A stretch of 64,000 nt of DNA. Source: Mesorhabditis belari. Its lineage: Eukaryota > Nematoda > Chromadorea > Rhabditida > Rhabditidae. This document shows, one piece after another, positions 1 to 10,726 of this stretch. The notes beneath the pieces are model-generated. The model was not told the origin of the DNA. It saw only the letters and a list, made by a program, of their open reading frames with translations, and searched no databases. The DNA is taken from the NCBI GenBank assembly GCA_958450365.1, contig CAUEEP010000937.1, positions 1,054,501 through 1,118,500 of the forward strand. The letters run 5' to 3'. Every line of letters starts with the position of its first letter. Within the stretch, counting starts at the first letter, position 1. The translations under genes were made by a program, and so were the position numbers.

Positions 1-64
1 TTAAGAGTCAAAATTTTGCAATAAATCAAAGCCTAAAGCTTTTAGATAGTCCCTGTTCACACAG

Positions 65-3000
65 TTATCCCAATCGAAACGTGGAGACCCTCGTTTTTCG
101 ACAATGACACAACACCAATTGTTGCGAATTCTCTCGAGGAGTTTCGACGGAGATATGGTTGGTGAAGAGAATGAAAAAAACAGATTATGCTTTTGCTGAT
201 TTTAGGCATTGTTGAAGTGTCGGCTTGTTCAAAACATTTCCCAAAAGAGGCCACATTTTGGTGGGAGATTCTAGGAGAGGGATCATTGACTCTTCCATTG
301 CAATCAACATCTTGTAGGACGTCGTTTAATGTGCTCAAACAGGTAAAGAAAATGGCAAAGAAAACCTTGACCTTCTGCTTCTGCTTCTGTCGTGACGGTC
401 TCGTGATCGAGATTGCCACGTATGGAAATGGCCAGCTAGACACCTATGGGGACGAACGCCTATTGTGCTAGATTTAATATGCGTCGCTATCCGTTCAACT
501 CCATTGTGTGGAAGACGAGACGAACGCCCGAGTTCCGTATAAAAGCAATGTGAACGAGCTGCCGAGGTGTGTGTGCCGTGGAGTGCCTCTACTCTCCCAA
601 TGTCAAACCATTGAACCAACTATTATTTCTGTAATAAAGATTATATCTAAACCAACAATAATCACTACAGTTTCTGTTTCTGCTTCTGCTTCTGCTCCTG
701 CTTCTGCTTCTGCTTCTGCTTATGCCTCTGCTTCTGCTTCTGCTTAACAGCCAGATGCTCTACCTGGGATAGCTAGATTGCTGGGAGCTATCTGCCTTCT
801 TTCTCTAAATGGAAAAGACAAGGACTTGTTTGCTAGATCTAGATGCTAGATTACTAGGTTCCTTGCGTTTCATTTTGTGAGACTAAAGCCTAGATAAGGC
901 TTTGAAGGCATTAAAGTCTAGCTTTTTTCACCGCCCAAACTTGTGAGCTGGATAAGAGCTGGATAAGAGCTGGATAAGAGCTGGATAAGAGCTTGAGAAG
1001 AGCTAGATAAGAGCTGGATAAGAGCTGGATAAGAGCTGGATAAGAGCTTGAGAAGAGCTAGATAAGAGCTGGATAAGAGCTGGATAAGAGCTGGATAAGA
1101 GCTTGTGTAGTGGATAAGAGTCTTTCCAAAGCAAGCTCTGGAGCTGGGGTTGCTCCAGAGCTTGCTTTGCTTTGCTCGGCTTTGATCCCTTCCTTTTCTT
1201 TTCATTTCGATCGTTCAGGGTGCTTACAAGGTGAGCGTTGTGGTGAGAGGAGGAGACGGAACGATACTCGGCGCTGGGAGTACAACTGTTCAAGTGAGTC
1301 GTTAAAAATTGTACAGCTAGTCTGCTAGTCAGCTAGTCTGTTCAGCTAGTCTACGAAACTTAAAATTGTACGATATGTCTTTTAGAACTACCGACTACCG
1401 GAAAACAAAGCTTACGATTAAAATATTCAGGTAAACGATCGATGGATCGTTGCGCTGGGGGATTCTTTTTGCTCGGGTGAGGGGAATCCGGATCGATCGA
1501 GGAGTGCACAAAGGGAAGCACAATGGATGGATGGTGGGTGGATTTTTAAAAATGGATTCACTCTAGGTTAGGCTAAGCTAGGCCCAAGTCGAACAAAAGG
1601 AAAGAAGAGCCGTGTTAGCTTAGAGGATAGTGAGCTAGTCTACGAAACTATGCCATCTCTGCTCGGCAGTTCGATTCCACTCCTTTCGTTTCGTCATTTC
1701 GGATGAAGAAGCTCTCTTACGATCTGAAGTTGGAAGTGCTGAAGGAAATGGACGCGAAAGATACGATCGAGTTGGCCAAAGTGAATGCGGGCTTTCAATG
1801 GATGCTTTCACGCAATTTCACGCGTTTTCGATCACCACGTGGACACGATTCGCTTGGACGAGGAAAAGATTTGGCTCAAGAAGTTCGCTGACTCGTGCGG
1901 GACCGCGCTTGATGTCAATCACCGCTTTCCGCTCATCAAGGCCATCAAGACCAGCCAAGCCAGGTCTAAATCAAGCTTTTGGTCCAACTAAGCTTGTAAA
2001 AATGATCAAAAAGCTGATCAAGCTGATCAAGCTGATGATAAGCCAAGCCTGAGCCAAGCCAAGCTAAGCCAAGCCAAGCCAAGCCAAGCCAAGCCAAACC
2101 AAGCCAAGCCAAGCTAAGCCAATTCAAGACCAAATCTCTTGTCTGACGCAAAAATTCACAGGCAGATCCAGCTCCAGCTCAAGCTAGATCCAGCTCCAGT
2201 CTAGATCCAGCTCAGGTCAAACTACAAAGCAAGCAAGCTTCGGAAGACATTATGATAAATAAGTCCAACTTCTGTCTAGATCAGATCAAATTTCTAAATC
2301 TCCATTTCATTTCTATCGTTCTACTTTCCCAAAACTTTATCATTCTGTTTTCTCTCAAAAATTGACTTCTTGTCTTTGATGTTTCCCCTTTCAACTGACC
2401 GCTTCTCCCCAAGTGAGCCCCATAAATCTAAGTCTCTTATTTATTACCGTAGTTGCTTTTCGCAGCAAAACGATTCTCGAAATATAATAGTTTTTGTGGG
2501 TTTGTTGTTGATGAGGCGGTGAGATCAAAGGGTTTTCATTTTGAAGAAAAGGGAAAGGGGAAAGGAGGGGACAATGCCCCTCTCTGATTATGAAGGGCCC
2601 ACATCAAAGGGGCACCGCTTTTTCTATCTTTCATCTTTCCTTCTTTTCAAAAGATCACCACGTTCAATCTAGGAAATCTTTAAGGGGAAAAGCTGCAAGG
2701 AATTCGTTAGTTCACGTTAGCTTTCTAAAATAACCGTCTTGTCTTGATCTTGGTCTTGAAAGAGAAGCTCAAGTCTTAAGTCAGCTGTAGATGTAGCTGT
2801 AGTTGTGAGCTTTAGCTGTAGCTGTAGCTTTAGCTGTGAGCTTTAGCTGTAAGCTTTAGCTGTAGCTGTAACTGTGAGCTGTAGTTGTGAGCTTCAGCTC
2901 TGAGCTGTAGCTGTGAGCTTTAGCTTGGAGCTGTAGCTGTGAGCTTTAGCTGTGAGCTTTAGCTGTAGCTGTTCAGTAGCTGTAGCTGTTCAGTAGCTGT

Positions 3001-6000
3001 AGCTGTGAGCTTTAGCTTGGAGCTGTAGCTGGAGCTTTAGCTGTGAGCTGTAGCTGTAGCTGTTCAGTAGCTGTAGCTGTTCAGTAGCTGTAGCTGTTCC
3101 GTAGCTGTAGCTGTAGCTGTTCAGTAGCTGTAGCTGTTCCGTAGCTGTAGCTGTAGCTGTTCAGTAGCTGTAGCTGTTCCGTAGCTGTAGCTGTAGCTGT
3201 TCAGTAGCTGTAGCTGTTCCGTAGCTGTAGCTGTAGCTGTTCAGTAGCTGTAGCTGTTCAGTAGCTGTAGCTGTTCAGCAGCTGAGCTTTCATCCAGTTC
3301 TTTTGTCATCAAGGACAAAACTTGAGCCTAAACAAGTCCTAGACTACTACTAGCTGGATTTACGCGTTAGAAAATAGAATCTAATAGGTATTCGAATAAG
3401 AAATATCCAATTGTTCTCTCAATTTTTCGTTTTTTCTACACAATACTCTAACAGAATCCAGAATTTCTAACAAAAATCTAACCAAATTTAAGGAAAACAT
3501 TGATCCCAAGGATTTAAGCATAATAAAAACCAAAGCCGGCTCACTAGGGATCGATAAAAATCCCCTAAAATTGTTTGCTTTGAGTTTCTACATTACTAAA
3601 ATGTCCGCAAGCTGATTCGAAGCAATCTCGTAAAGAACTGAAGACAAGCACACTAACCAGTAGGCCACAACAAGTAACCAAGCCACTAACCAGGTTATCA
3701 GAGCTGTGCAAGAGCAGCAAGAGCAGTTGCGCAAGAGCAGCTTAACTGTCCATGGTTGAGCCGTGCTCAAAGATTCTGTGTAAACTCTATGGCTAAGCTC
3801 AAAAGCCCTGTACGACGATCTTTTGAACAGCCTTGAAGCCACGCTACAGTAATGGAAACCTTTTAGAACCAAAGTTCAGTCTATCTCGTGTACTCTATCT
3901 AATCTTAGGCTTCAGACGAAAACAATGTTTAACATGTTTAACATGTTTAACAAATAAACCCTCCACATTTCAGAAGGTTGTCATCGCTCGTCAAATTCTT
4001 GGGCTTCGAAAGTCGCTTCTCGTTTTTCGTCATCTTCTAAATCTTCCTCGACAATTTTCACCTTTCTTTGCTGTACGGGAGCCTCGGTGGAATCGGGGGT
4101 TCTCAAAGGAAATCCACAACAAATCAAGGCACAAATCGAGATATTGGAAGAGATTGGGAAAACGATGTGAGTTTTTGGAGATACGGTAGGCCTGGGTTGC
4201 CGTAAATCTTCTATTCTTACCGTAATTGTTCTATCAGAAGCAGATCTGCTACTATTTTTCAATAGGCCGAGTCTGCTTTTAATAGAGAGTCTGCCTCTAA
4301 TAGAGTCTCCTTCTAATAGAGAGTCTGCTTCTAGGCTGCTTCTAGTCTGCTTTTATTTTCCAATACTCAACATTACCGTAATACTACTACTATACCTACT
4401 TAATTTCACTCTCTTTGTATGTAAATTTGGATCCTTTTGGTTCTAGCCAAAAATGGGGCTGAGAATAAAAAAAGTGGTCAGGCCGGGATTCGAACCCGCG
4501 ACCTCTCGATTACCGCTCGTTAACGCTCTACCAATGAGCTACATCGACATCGGTCCAATAGCCGAAAAAAAGCAACAAAAAGGAAAAAGCCGAAAAATCC
4601 GCTTAACGGCGGGTTTTTCTAGCCGGATTTTTCTAGTCGAGACCACCGTCGCCGTGGCGCAGTCGGCAGCGTGCTGGTCTACAACCCACAAGAGCCGGGT
4701 TCGACTCCCCCTAGTGCAACTCAATCTTGATTTTTTAATTTTTCAATTTAAATAGCACAACTATATTATATTTTAAGACTTTTTAAAGAAATTTCAGTTT
4801 TTTTTGGTTTAAAGAAGGCTGAGAAAAAGCCGACAGAGAGACAGACGACAGACAAACACTGCTCTTTTCTATATAATAGCTAAGAAGTTGTAAAATGAAT
4901 GGGTAAGCTTGGGAAGTATGCTTCTATTGCTTCTATTAGAATGATTACGGTAATAGTGATTGGCTAGAACGTGTTAGACTACCGTAACCTTAATGATTAA
5001 TGCTTTAGATTAAGCTTTAGCTTTAGCTTTAGATTAAGCTTTAGATTAAGCTCAATATTTCAGGGAAATCAGCCCGGATGTTGTGTTGATGTCGGTTGGT
5101 GGAAATGATATCGGATACGCTGAGATAATGCACGCATTGGGGAGTGGCCATGAAGTGTCATTGTTTAGGACGTTACATCTCAGGTAGATCGTCTTTTCAA
5201 CAATGTTTCAAATGACAAATGCCAGGGTTAGACTTGGCTTTAGACGGATCAAGGCTGGGACAAGATTTCTGGGACAAGCAAGATCCCATTTCTGAGACAA
5301 GCAACATTTCTGGGATGGTAGAGTCAGCTCTAAGCTCTAGCCTACTGTACTTATCGTTCCCAAGATTACCAATAAGATGACCGTAGCTTTCAAAGATGAA
5401 TAAGATGAATAAGATGACGATATCAAGAGAAACAAAGTCCAAGAAAGCATACAAAGTTCTGGGCTTGCTGCTAAATCTTTGATTATCTTTTGATCTAGTA
5501 GCTGAGACTTAGAAACTACAAGACCTACATGGCCTACATGGCTAGTGTAATGGCCTACATGGCCTACATCGCTAGTGTAATGACCTACATGGCCTACATG
5601 GCTAGTGTAATGACCTACATGGCCTACATGGCTAGTGTAATGGCCTACATGGCCTACATCGCTAGTGTAATGACCTACATGGCCTACATGGCTAGTGTAA
5701 TGGCCTACATGGCCTACATCGCTAGTTTAATGACCTACATGGCCTACATGGCTAGTGCAATGACCTACATGGCCTACATGGCTACAGTAGTTAACAAGTG
5801 CTTCCCTGGAGTGCACCAGAAGGTGAGCAAAGGTGAGCACAAAGTTCACAGTTCACAACGAAGAGCAAGTCTAGCGAATCTAAGTCTATTCCTGTTCGCT
5901 TCGTCGACAATTTGCTTGTCTTAACCCACCTTGAATAAGACATTAAACCCTTTTTTTTCAGATTCATGTTCGCCTCCCAACAACTCGACAATTTGGCTGT

Positions 6001-7577
6001 TCGTTTGTCAGCGCTGAGACCAAAGCGGGTGATTTTCCCGCATTATTTTGACCCATCCAGAGATGAAAGAGGAAATTTCGACGCATCTTGTGACGATTTT
6101 AAAGATGTAAGAATTTGAAAACATTGAAAACAAAGCATTTGAAAGTAACAAAGCATTTGAAAGCAATCAAACATTCAAGATTGGCTCCCAAAATCTGCAA
6201 ACAGCTGAGGAGTTGATTCTGAAGCGATTGAATAAGCTGATCACGGCGAAATGTGTGGAGAATGGGTGGACGGATGTCGATATCTCGAAGGTTTTTGAGA
6301 AAGGAGGCGTCTGCAGTCGAACGTCGAGGATACGGTAAGCAAAATATACTGTTGCAGATAGTGATAGCCTCAATAACTGAGCGCTAATTTCGAATTCAAT
6401 AATCAGTAGCGACTCCATTCCGCTGAATTAGCTGAAAAACTCGAGTATCCAAGCTATGGTAGAGGTCAATCGATTTCTCGTCGATTTGGTGCAGGATAAT
6501 GCTTGCCATTAACTTGAGCTTGACCTCATCAACGTTTTGATATGTCTTGTTTCCGTCGTTAACTTGCGAACCATAAATGCTTTGCTTTGCGAACCATAAA
6601 TGCCCATACGTTTTCGATAACATTCAAGTCAGGAGTCAGGAGAGAAGAGGAATTCTCTTGAACATTCCTGTGTGCGATTGTGAATCGGAGCGTTCATCAA
6701 GAAATCTAACTTTTGGTGGGCAAGTAGTACTCGATCACTCGATCAGTTCGATCAGCTTGATCAACTTGATCAGTTCTATCAGTCGATCAGTTCTATCAGT
6801 CGATCAGTTCTATCAGTCGATCAGCTCGATCAGTCGATCAGTTCTATCAGTCGTTCAGCTCTATCAGTTCTATCAGTCGATCAGTTCTATCAGTCGATCA
6901 GTTCTATCAGTCGATCAGTTCGAGCAGCTTGATCAGTTCGAGCAGCTCGATCAGCTTGATCAGTTCGATCAGTTCGATCAGTTCGATCAGTTCGATCAGT
7001 TCGATCAGTTCGATCAGTTCTCCTTACAATCAAAGCTTTGGCTACAATACTGTAGCCACAATAGCTACAATACTGTAGCCACAATACCATACCCAAAGCA
7101 TGCTTCAACTTTCCACTCTTTGTTGACTCACAATCAGTTACAGTGTGAACTAGTAGCAGAAAAGTTTCACAAAAAGCAAATGAGCTCGGTGGATTTTGTG
7201 TGTTCTTGTAAAAGTATTCTTTCTGGCACACTTAATACTTTTCTTTCTAAAACTCCATAGCGAGCAAAAAAAGAACTTAGTGCACCAGAAGGTGAGCAAA
7301 GGTGAGTAAAGGTGAGCACAAAGTTCACAACGAAGAGCAAGTCTAGCGATCTAAGTCTAAATCTAAGTCCATTCCTGTTCACAATCGAATTCGAAATGAA
7401 TAGATGGAAATGAATAGATCTAATTTAGAGTAGAACTTTGTTTACAAAGACAAAACTTCTTTTTTTAGCAGTGTCGCTGAATCTCTACGTCTTGAGGGTT
7501 CTGTGCTCGGCGCTTTTCATCCAAACTCGATCGCTCATTCCGAAGTGGCCGATCTTGCTTGGAAAGCTTTGAATTAA
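65..7577 (+). CDS. SGNH/GDSL-family hydrolase, 9 exons, 5' end beyond window
   Basis: Exons: 65-157, 206-342, 1219-1293, 1431-1533, 3974-4166, 5064-5183, 5962-6106, 6180-6334, 7469-7577 (TAA). All junction phases agree and give about 375 residues. Exon 4 carries block I of the SGNH fold (ALGDSFCSGEGNPD, nucleophile Ser). The exon 4/5 junction rebuilds QWMDEGCHRSSNSWA, exon 6 has the block III motif MSVGGNDIGYA, and exon 9 has GAFHPN with the likely catalytic His. The Cys-His-Arg-Ser segment and GGND motif resemble SEST-like esterases/lipases. Residues before block I (about 120, including GAYKVSVVVRGG) look like a beta-sandwich module. The start codon and any signal peptide lie off the left edge. 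An ester substrate is a family inference and the actual substrate is unknown. Introns 2, 4, 5, 6 and 8 are swollen by repeats. The acceptor of exon 8 (attcaag) is weak but keeps frame. Confidence 0.85.
655..745 (+). repeat. CTTCTG-type microsatellite
   Basis: Repeated gcttct hexamers with occasional substitutions lie in intron 2 of the SGNH gene. The open frame across them (Ser-Ala repeats) is a by-product of the six-base period. Confidence 0.8.
945..1105 (+). repeat. 11-bp minisatellite (gagctggataa)
   Basis: Near-perfect tandem copies of gagctggataa with gagcttgagaa and gagctagataa variants lie in intron 2 of the SGNH gene. The variants recur in a fixed order, so larger blocks were duplicated. 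Minus-strand frames through it are artefacts. Confidence 0.9.
1703..1963 (+). pseudogene. F-box protein gene fragment, frameshifted
   Basis: From the ATG at 1703, one frame reads a nematode-style F-box start (MKKLSYDLKLEVLKEMD, then DTIELAKVNAGF). Near 1825-1835 the reading moves to another frame that continues coherently as FDHHVDTIRLDEEKIWLKKF and then ALDVNHRFPLIKA. C. elegans F-box proteins have this layout, with the box first and a conserved HHVD/IRL-like segment next. The shift needs an indel, so this is a pseudogene or a base-calling error. The coding signal stops at about 1963, and no later exon was found. It sits inside intron 4 of the SGNH gene on the same strand, which suggests a later insertion. 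Confidence 0.55.
2040..2135 (+). repeat. GCCAA pentamer-based array
   Basis: Tandem gccaa/gctaa pentamers in intron 4 of the SGNH gene, just after the F-box fragment. Confidence 0.7.
2765..3290 (+). repeat. gtagctgtagctgtt minisatellite with higher-order units
   Basis: About 520 bp built from gtagct/gtagctgttcag/gtagctgttcc subunits in intron 4 of the SGNH gene. In the 3' half a longer unit, with two short subunits ending in ttcag or ttcc, repeats almost unchanged, which marks recent block duplication. Confidence 0.9.
4476..4554 (-). pseudogene. tRNA-like sequence (degenerate)
   Basis: On the minus strand there is a good D arm (TAGCTCATTGGTAGAGC) and a T arm with loop TTCGAAT. The acceptor strands do not pair properly (3' part CCTGACC) and the anticodon stem has a bulge. 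I read it as a tRNA pseudogene, or as the head of the SINE-like element next to it. Confidence 0.5.
4560..4890 (+). mobile_element. SINE-like element with tRNA-related head
   Basis: It begins with a small inverted repeat (aaaatccgcttaacggcggg then tttttct). Next is a tRNA-like head at about 4648-4722 (GTGGCGCAGTCGGCAGCGTG, then GGTTCGACTCCCC) with A-box and B-box character, a ttttttaattttt tract, and a tail of acagacgacagac plus tatataatagctaag. The same order recurs at 13505-13945, so this is a dispersed family. Internal pol III promoter function is inferred. Confidence 0.6.
5522..5790 (+). repeat. 30-bp minisatellite (tacatggcctacatggctagtgtaatgacc)
   Basis: About nine 30-bp units with few variants lie in intron 6 of the SGNH gene. 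Because the unit is a multiple of three, an open frame (MAYMAY/ASVMTY) runs through it, but there is no sign of a real gene. Confidence 0.9.
6735..7022 (+). repeat. gatcagttctatcagtc / cagttcgat arrays
   Basis: Two adjoining arrays in intron 8 of the SGNH gene. The first has a ~17-bp unit, and the second decays into perfect 9-bp cagttcgat copies. The open frames of over 200 codons here come from the repeat period. Confidence 0.85.
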
Positions 7578-7644
7578 GATATGGATTTGAATTTGAATTT
7601 GAATTTGAATTTGATTTCAATCATTTATGCAAATTTATTTCAGA

Positions 7645-8436
7645 TATTAGGGTGGTGCAAAAGAAACTGCCGATTTGACGGTAAATTGAAAAAAAAGCAT
7701 AACATCAAAGCGAGAAATCTTTATTCACCACAAGCATCGATGACTTTCCTCCATCGAAGAGAAGAGGCCATCTTCGAAGAACTGGGACTCCTGGGATTCG
7801 AAATAGTTGAGCACCCAGTTACGGATCTCATCCAGTTGAGCACCCAGTCAGTTACGGATCTCATCCAGTTGAGCACCCAGTAGTTACGGATCTCATCCAG
7901 TTGAGCACCCAGTAGTTACGGATCTCATCCAGTTGAGCACCCAGTAGTTACGGATCTCATCCAGTTGAGCACCCAGTAGTTACGGATCTCATCCAGTTGA
8001 GCACCCAGTAGTTACGGATCTCATCCAGTTGAGCACCCAGTTACGGATCTCATCCAGTTGAGCACCCAGTAGTTACGGATCTCATCCAGTTGAGCACCCA
8101 GTTACGGATCTCATCATCATTCTTGGACTGCTCCTTCAGGTTGGACTGCTTCTCCAAAGTGCTGCATCGAGCGAAATAGGTGATAATCACTTGGAGCCAT
8201 ATCAGGAGAATATGGCGGGTGAGGCAGGACTTCCCATCCAAATTCTTCGATTTTCTGCTGTGTGATTTTCGCAACATGCGGCTTAGCATTGTCATGCAAG
8301 AGCTTCACCGACCATGTCCGCACCCTGGCGTTCCATTGCTTGGTACACTCTGTCCAGCTGATGAGCATACAAGTTGCTCGTTTCTGATAAATGAGAGCTG
8401 ATACCCGTCGGCAGTTTCTTTTGCACCACCCTAATA
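7645..8436 (-). mobile_element. Truncated mariner element with intact terminal inverted repeats
   Basis: The ends are matching inverted repeats (TTAGGGTGGTGCAAAAGAAA at the left, its complement at 8411-8433) bounded by TA. The minus strand encodes only the 3' half of a mariner transposase. It has [11 protein letters not shown], then [15 protein letters not shown], which includes the last catalytic Asp of the DDD triad, and a C-terminal tail around 7700-7800 ending in GE-stop (SMEERWRKVIDACGE). The N-terminal half is absent, so it is non-autonomous. Between the catalytic part and the C-terminus the frame is disrupted by a tandem array at 7805-8112. Confidence 0.9.
7805..8112 (+). repeat. 32-bp tandem array inside the mariner ORF
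   Basis: Tandem copies of ggatctcatccagttgagca plus cccagtagttac. The unit is transposase sequence itself (minus strand reads IRNWVLNW), so the array arose by duplication within the element after insertion. Confidence 0.9.
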
Positions 8437-9284
8437 TTTAAACTTCTATCAGCAAAAGATCTATAAACTTTTCCATAAATTTAACCTAAAATTCTCTAAT
8501 CTTTCAAATTTTTCTTTGTTTTTCATGTTTTTCTTTTTTCAGATAAGTTTTTGAATGTAAATTTCAAATTTTCTATATTACTTTACGGGTGATTTCTGTT
8601 TACGTGTAGCTTGTGTCTTCTTTTCTTTCTATATAATTTCTGTTTTCAAATGTAAATTTGCCTTTTCAAATGTAAATTTGCCTTTTCAAATGTAAATTTG
8701 CCTTTTCAAATGTAAATTTGCAAAAAATTCTTTGAAAATCCCCAAAAATCGATCTCAAATGTTGAAATAAAAACGTTTTTTTCAATAAAATTTTATCAGA
8801 AATAAGAATTTCTAAAAACAAAATCAGAAAATGAATGTAAATACATGGAATTCAAATCAAATATTTTAAAAAATATAAAACCCGTAAAGAATTTTTCGGG
8901 AATTGATCATCTGGGATGAATTTGGGAGAGATCACAGAAAAGAGAGAGAGGGGAGAAAGTCGAGAAAGTCGAGAAAGGAAAAAAGAAAGTCTTTTGAGAA
9001 AGAGACCAGTCTTTTCAATAACTTCAATAATTTCAATAATTTCAATAACTTCAATAACTTCAATAACTTCATAAGATTGTTCATAAGAGATTTGATGGAT
9101 ATGCAAATGTTTAGATAATATATGAAACGTAGTGAAGGGTTTAGTAATACTGTTGATAGCTTTGGATACTATAGCTCGGGTAACCGGCACAAGGGTTATT
9201 GGACATTTGATATTGGTATTGGTATTGGATAACCGGTATTGGACATTTCATACGCGCCCCACCCTTTTCCATTGGTTCCGTCGC
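8437..9284. other. AT-rich intergenic stretch, no gene seen
   Basis: It holds a four-copy 20-bp array (ttttcaaatgtaaatttgcc, 8640-8720) and a ttcaataa array (9015-9070). No exon with splice signals was found on either strand. Confidence 0.6.
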
Positions 9285-9461
9285 TTTGCCATTGGCAATC
9301 CAACTTTGAGCTCAAATCTCTTGGTGTTAGGCTGTTCAATTGAAATATTCTTTGTATCATTAAATGCGCCAAGTCTTTCTCTGTCGATTGGTACAAAAAG
9401 TATTTAAATTGAACAGCTGAACACTGAGATATTTGAGTTCAAAGTCAGATTGCCAATGGCA
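9285..9461. mobile_element. Palindromic MITE (GCCATTGGCAATC ends)
   Basis: The left end GCCATTGGCAATCCAACTTT is matched in inverted orientation at 9436-9461, with two mismatches over about 26 bp. A second inverted pair lies inside (ctgttcaattgaaatattct against atttaaattgaacagc). It has no coding capacity. Confidence 0.7.
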
Positions 9462-9722
9462 AAGTTAGATTACCAACGGCAAGCTTTGATTGCCAATGCC
9501 ACAGTTGGATTGCCAATGGCAAAGTTAGATTACCAATGGCACAGTTGGATTGCCAATGCCAAAGTTGGATTACCAATGCCACAGTTGGATTGCCGATGGC
9601 AAGCTTTGATTGGGACAATGGCAAGCTTTGATTGGGACAATGGCAAGCTTTGATTGGGACAATGGCAAGCTTTGATTGGGACAATGGCAAGCTTTGATTG
9701 CCAATGGCAATGGTCAATGGAT
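9440..9722 (+). repeat. Minisatellite derived from the adjacent MITE terminus
   Basis: Tandem variants of attgccaatggcaaagttag, then tttgattgggacaatggcaa. The unit contains the terminal sequence of the MITE at 9285-9461, so the array probably grew from that end. Confidence 0.85.
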
Positions 9723-9818
9723 TAAACATTCTCTGCAAGTCCTTTCGGTTTCAAACAAATTTTTGTGATTGGAGTGAAAGTTCGTTTCATATTCTTAATA
9801 TTTTTATCCTATATTCAG

Positions 9819-9935
9819 ACCGCAAACTTGTTTGTTCCATGTGCATTCGTTGTAAGCAAAGAAGCGCATCGATATGCCGATGTTTTTAAAGTACTCCAAC
9901 AAGAAGGTGTCCAGCACCAACAAAAATTAAAGCAA
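9819..9935 (+). pseudogene. Isolated exon, possibly MULE-type transposase
   Basis: A 39-codon open stretch between a good acceptor (tatattcag) and donor (CAAgtatgg) reads TANLFVPCAFVVSKEAHRYA followed by DVFKVLQQEG. The pattern of a hydrophobic strand, then a small loop, then a helix starting with aromatic/acidic residues resembles the core of MULE transposases (host-gene-like exon is the alternative). No partner exons were found. The flanks carry the MITE end sequence. Confidence 0.3.
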
Positions 9936-9959
9936 GTATGGCTTTTATTTTTATAGTAA

Positions 9960-10720
9960 CTTAGCAATACTAATTTAGACATGAAGATTGCAATCTAAAG
10001 ATTGCTAATGGCTTCTATAGTGTTTACGGTTGACATACAAATCTGCCAATGGCAAAGTCAGATTGTCGATGGCAAAGAGGGCAAAGCGGATCGTCAAATG
10101 TACCAAAATCCGCCAAAAAAGGGGCCGCGAAAGGGCACTTCCCTTAAATAATCCGTTTTCTAAAACATGCCACCTTGCTTTTCTACCGTAAACTTGCCTT
10201 TAGTTTTCATAATCCTTTAAAATGTGGCTCGGTTACCGTAACCCGAAACTCAGTCAATCTATCTCTTATCGTAATCTAAATGGTATGGCTACTGTAACAT
10301 TAATTAACTGAGTTGTGGACGATGAAACTCATGACGGAAAGATCGGGGCTGGGTTACGGTAGCTGGGAAATGCTTTAGAGACAAGGCGGTGAAAAGTTCG
10401 CTGCTATTGTGCAACTAGAGCTACAGTATCCAAAAGCTTTTTCTAGTTAAATAGAAGTTTAAAACCGTAAATAAAAGTAGGGTTTCCGGCTATCCTTGTG
10501 TGCTGACATTTGGAGTTGATCGAGAAGTTAGACGAAAAGCTCGGAAAACATTGCGGAGACGACGACGAGCCGCGTTTGCTCTCAACGCCACAGCGGAGAT
10601 CGAGCTGAAACTTTTGGCTTAATCCTTGATAAATCTTGATCTAGAATGTACAATTTCAGATCTAGAATGTACAATTTAACGATCTAGAATGTACAATTTA
10701 ACGATCTAGGTTATACAATG
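9960..10720. other. Intergenic stretch, no gene seen
   Basis: It contains more copies of the gccaatggcaaagtcagatt motif (10045-10090), taccgtaa-type motifs and a 22-bp array gatctagaatgtacaatttaac (10640-10710) just past the RhoGAP stop codon. A short open segment at about 10530-10620 has no splice context. Confidence 0.5.
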
Positions 10721-10726
10721 TTGAAC

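Noticed and set aside
4476..4554. Functional tRNA gene on the minus strand.
   Set aside because: D and T arms are good, but the acceptor strands do not pair and the anticodon stem is bulged. Called a pseudogene instead.
5529..5924. 131-aa MAYMAY/ASVMTY repeat protein.
   Set aside because: It is a 30-bp minisatellite within an intron. The unit length is a multiple of three, and there is no conserved context.
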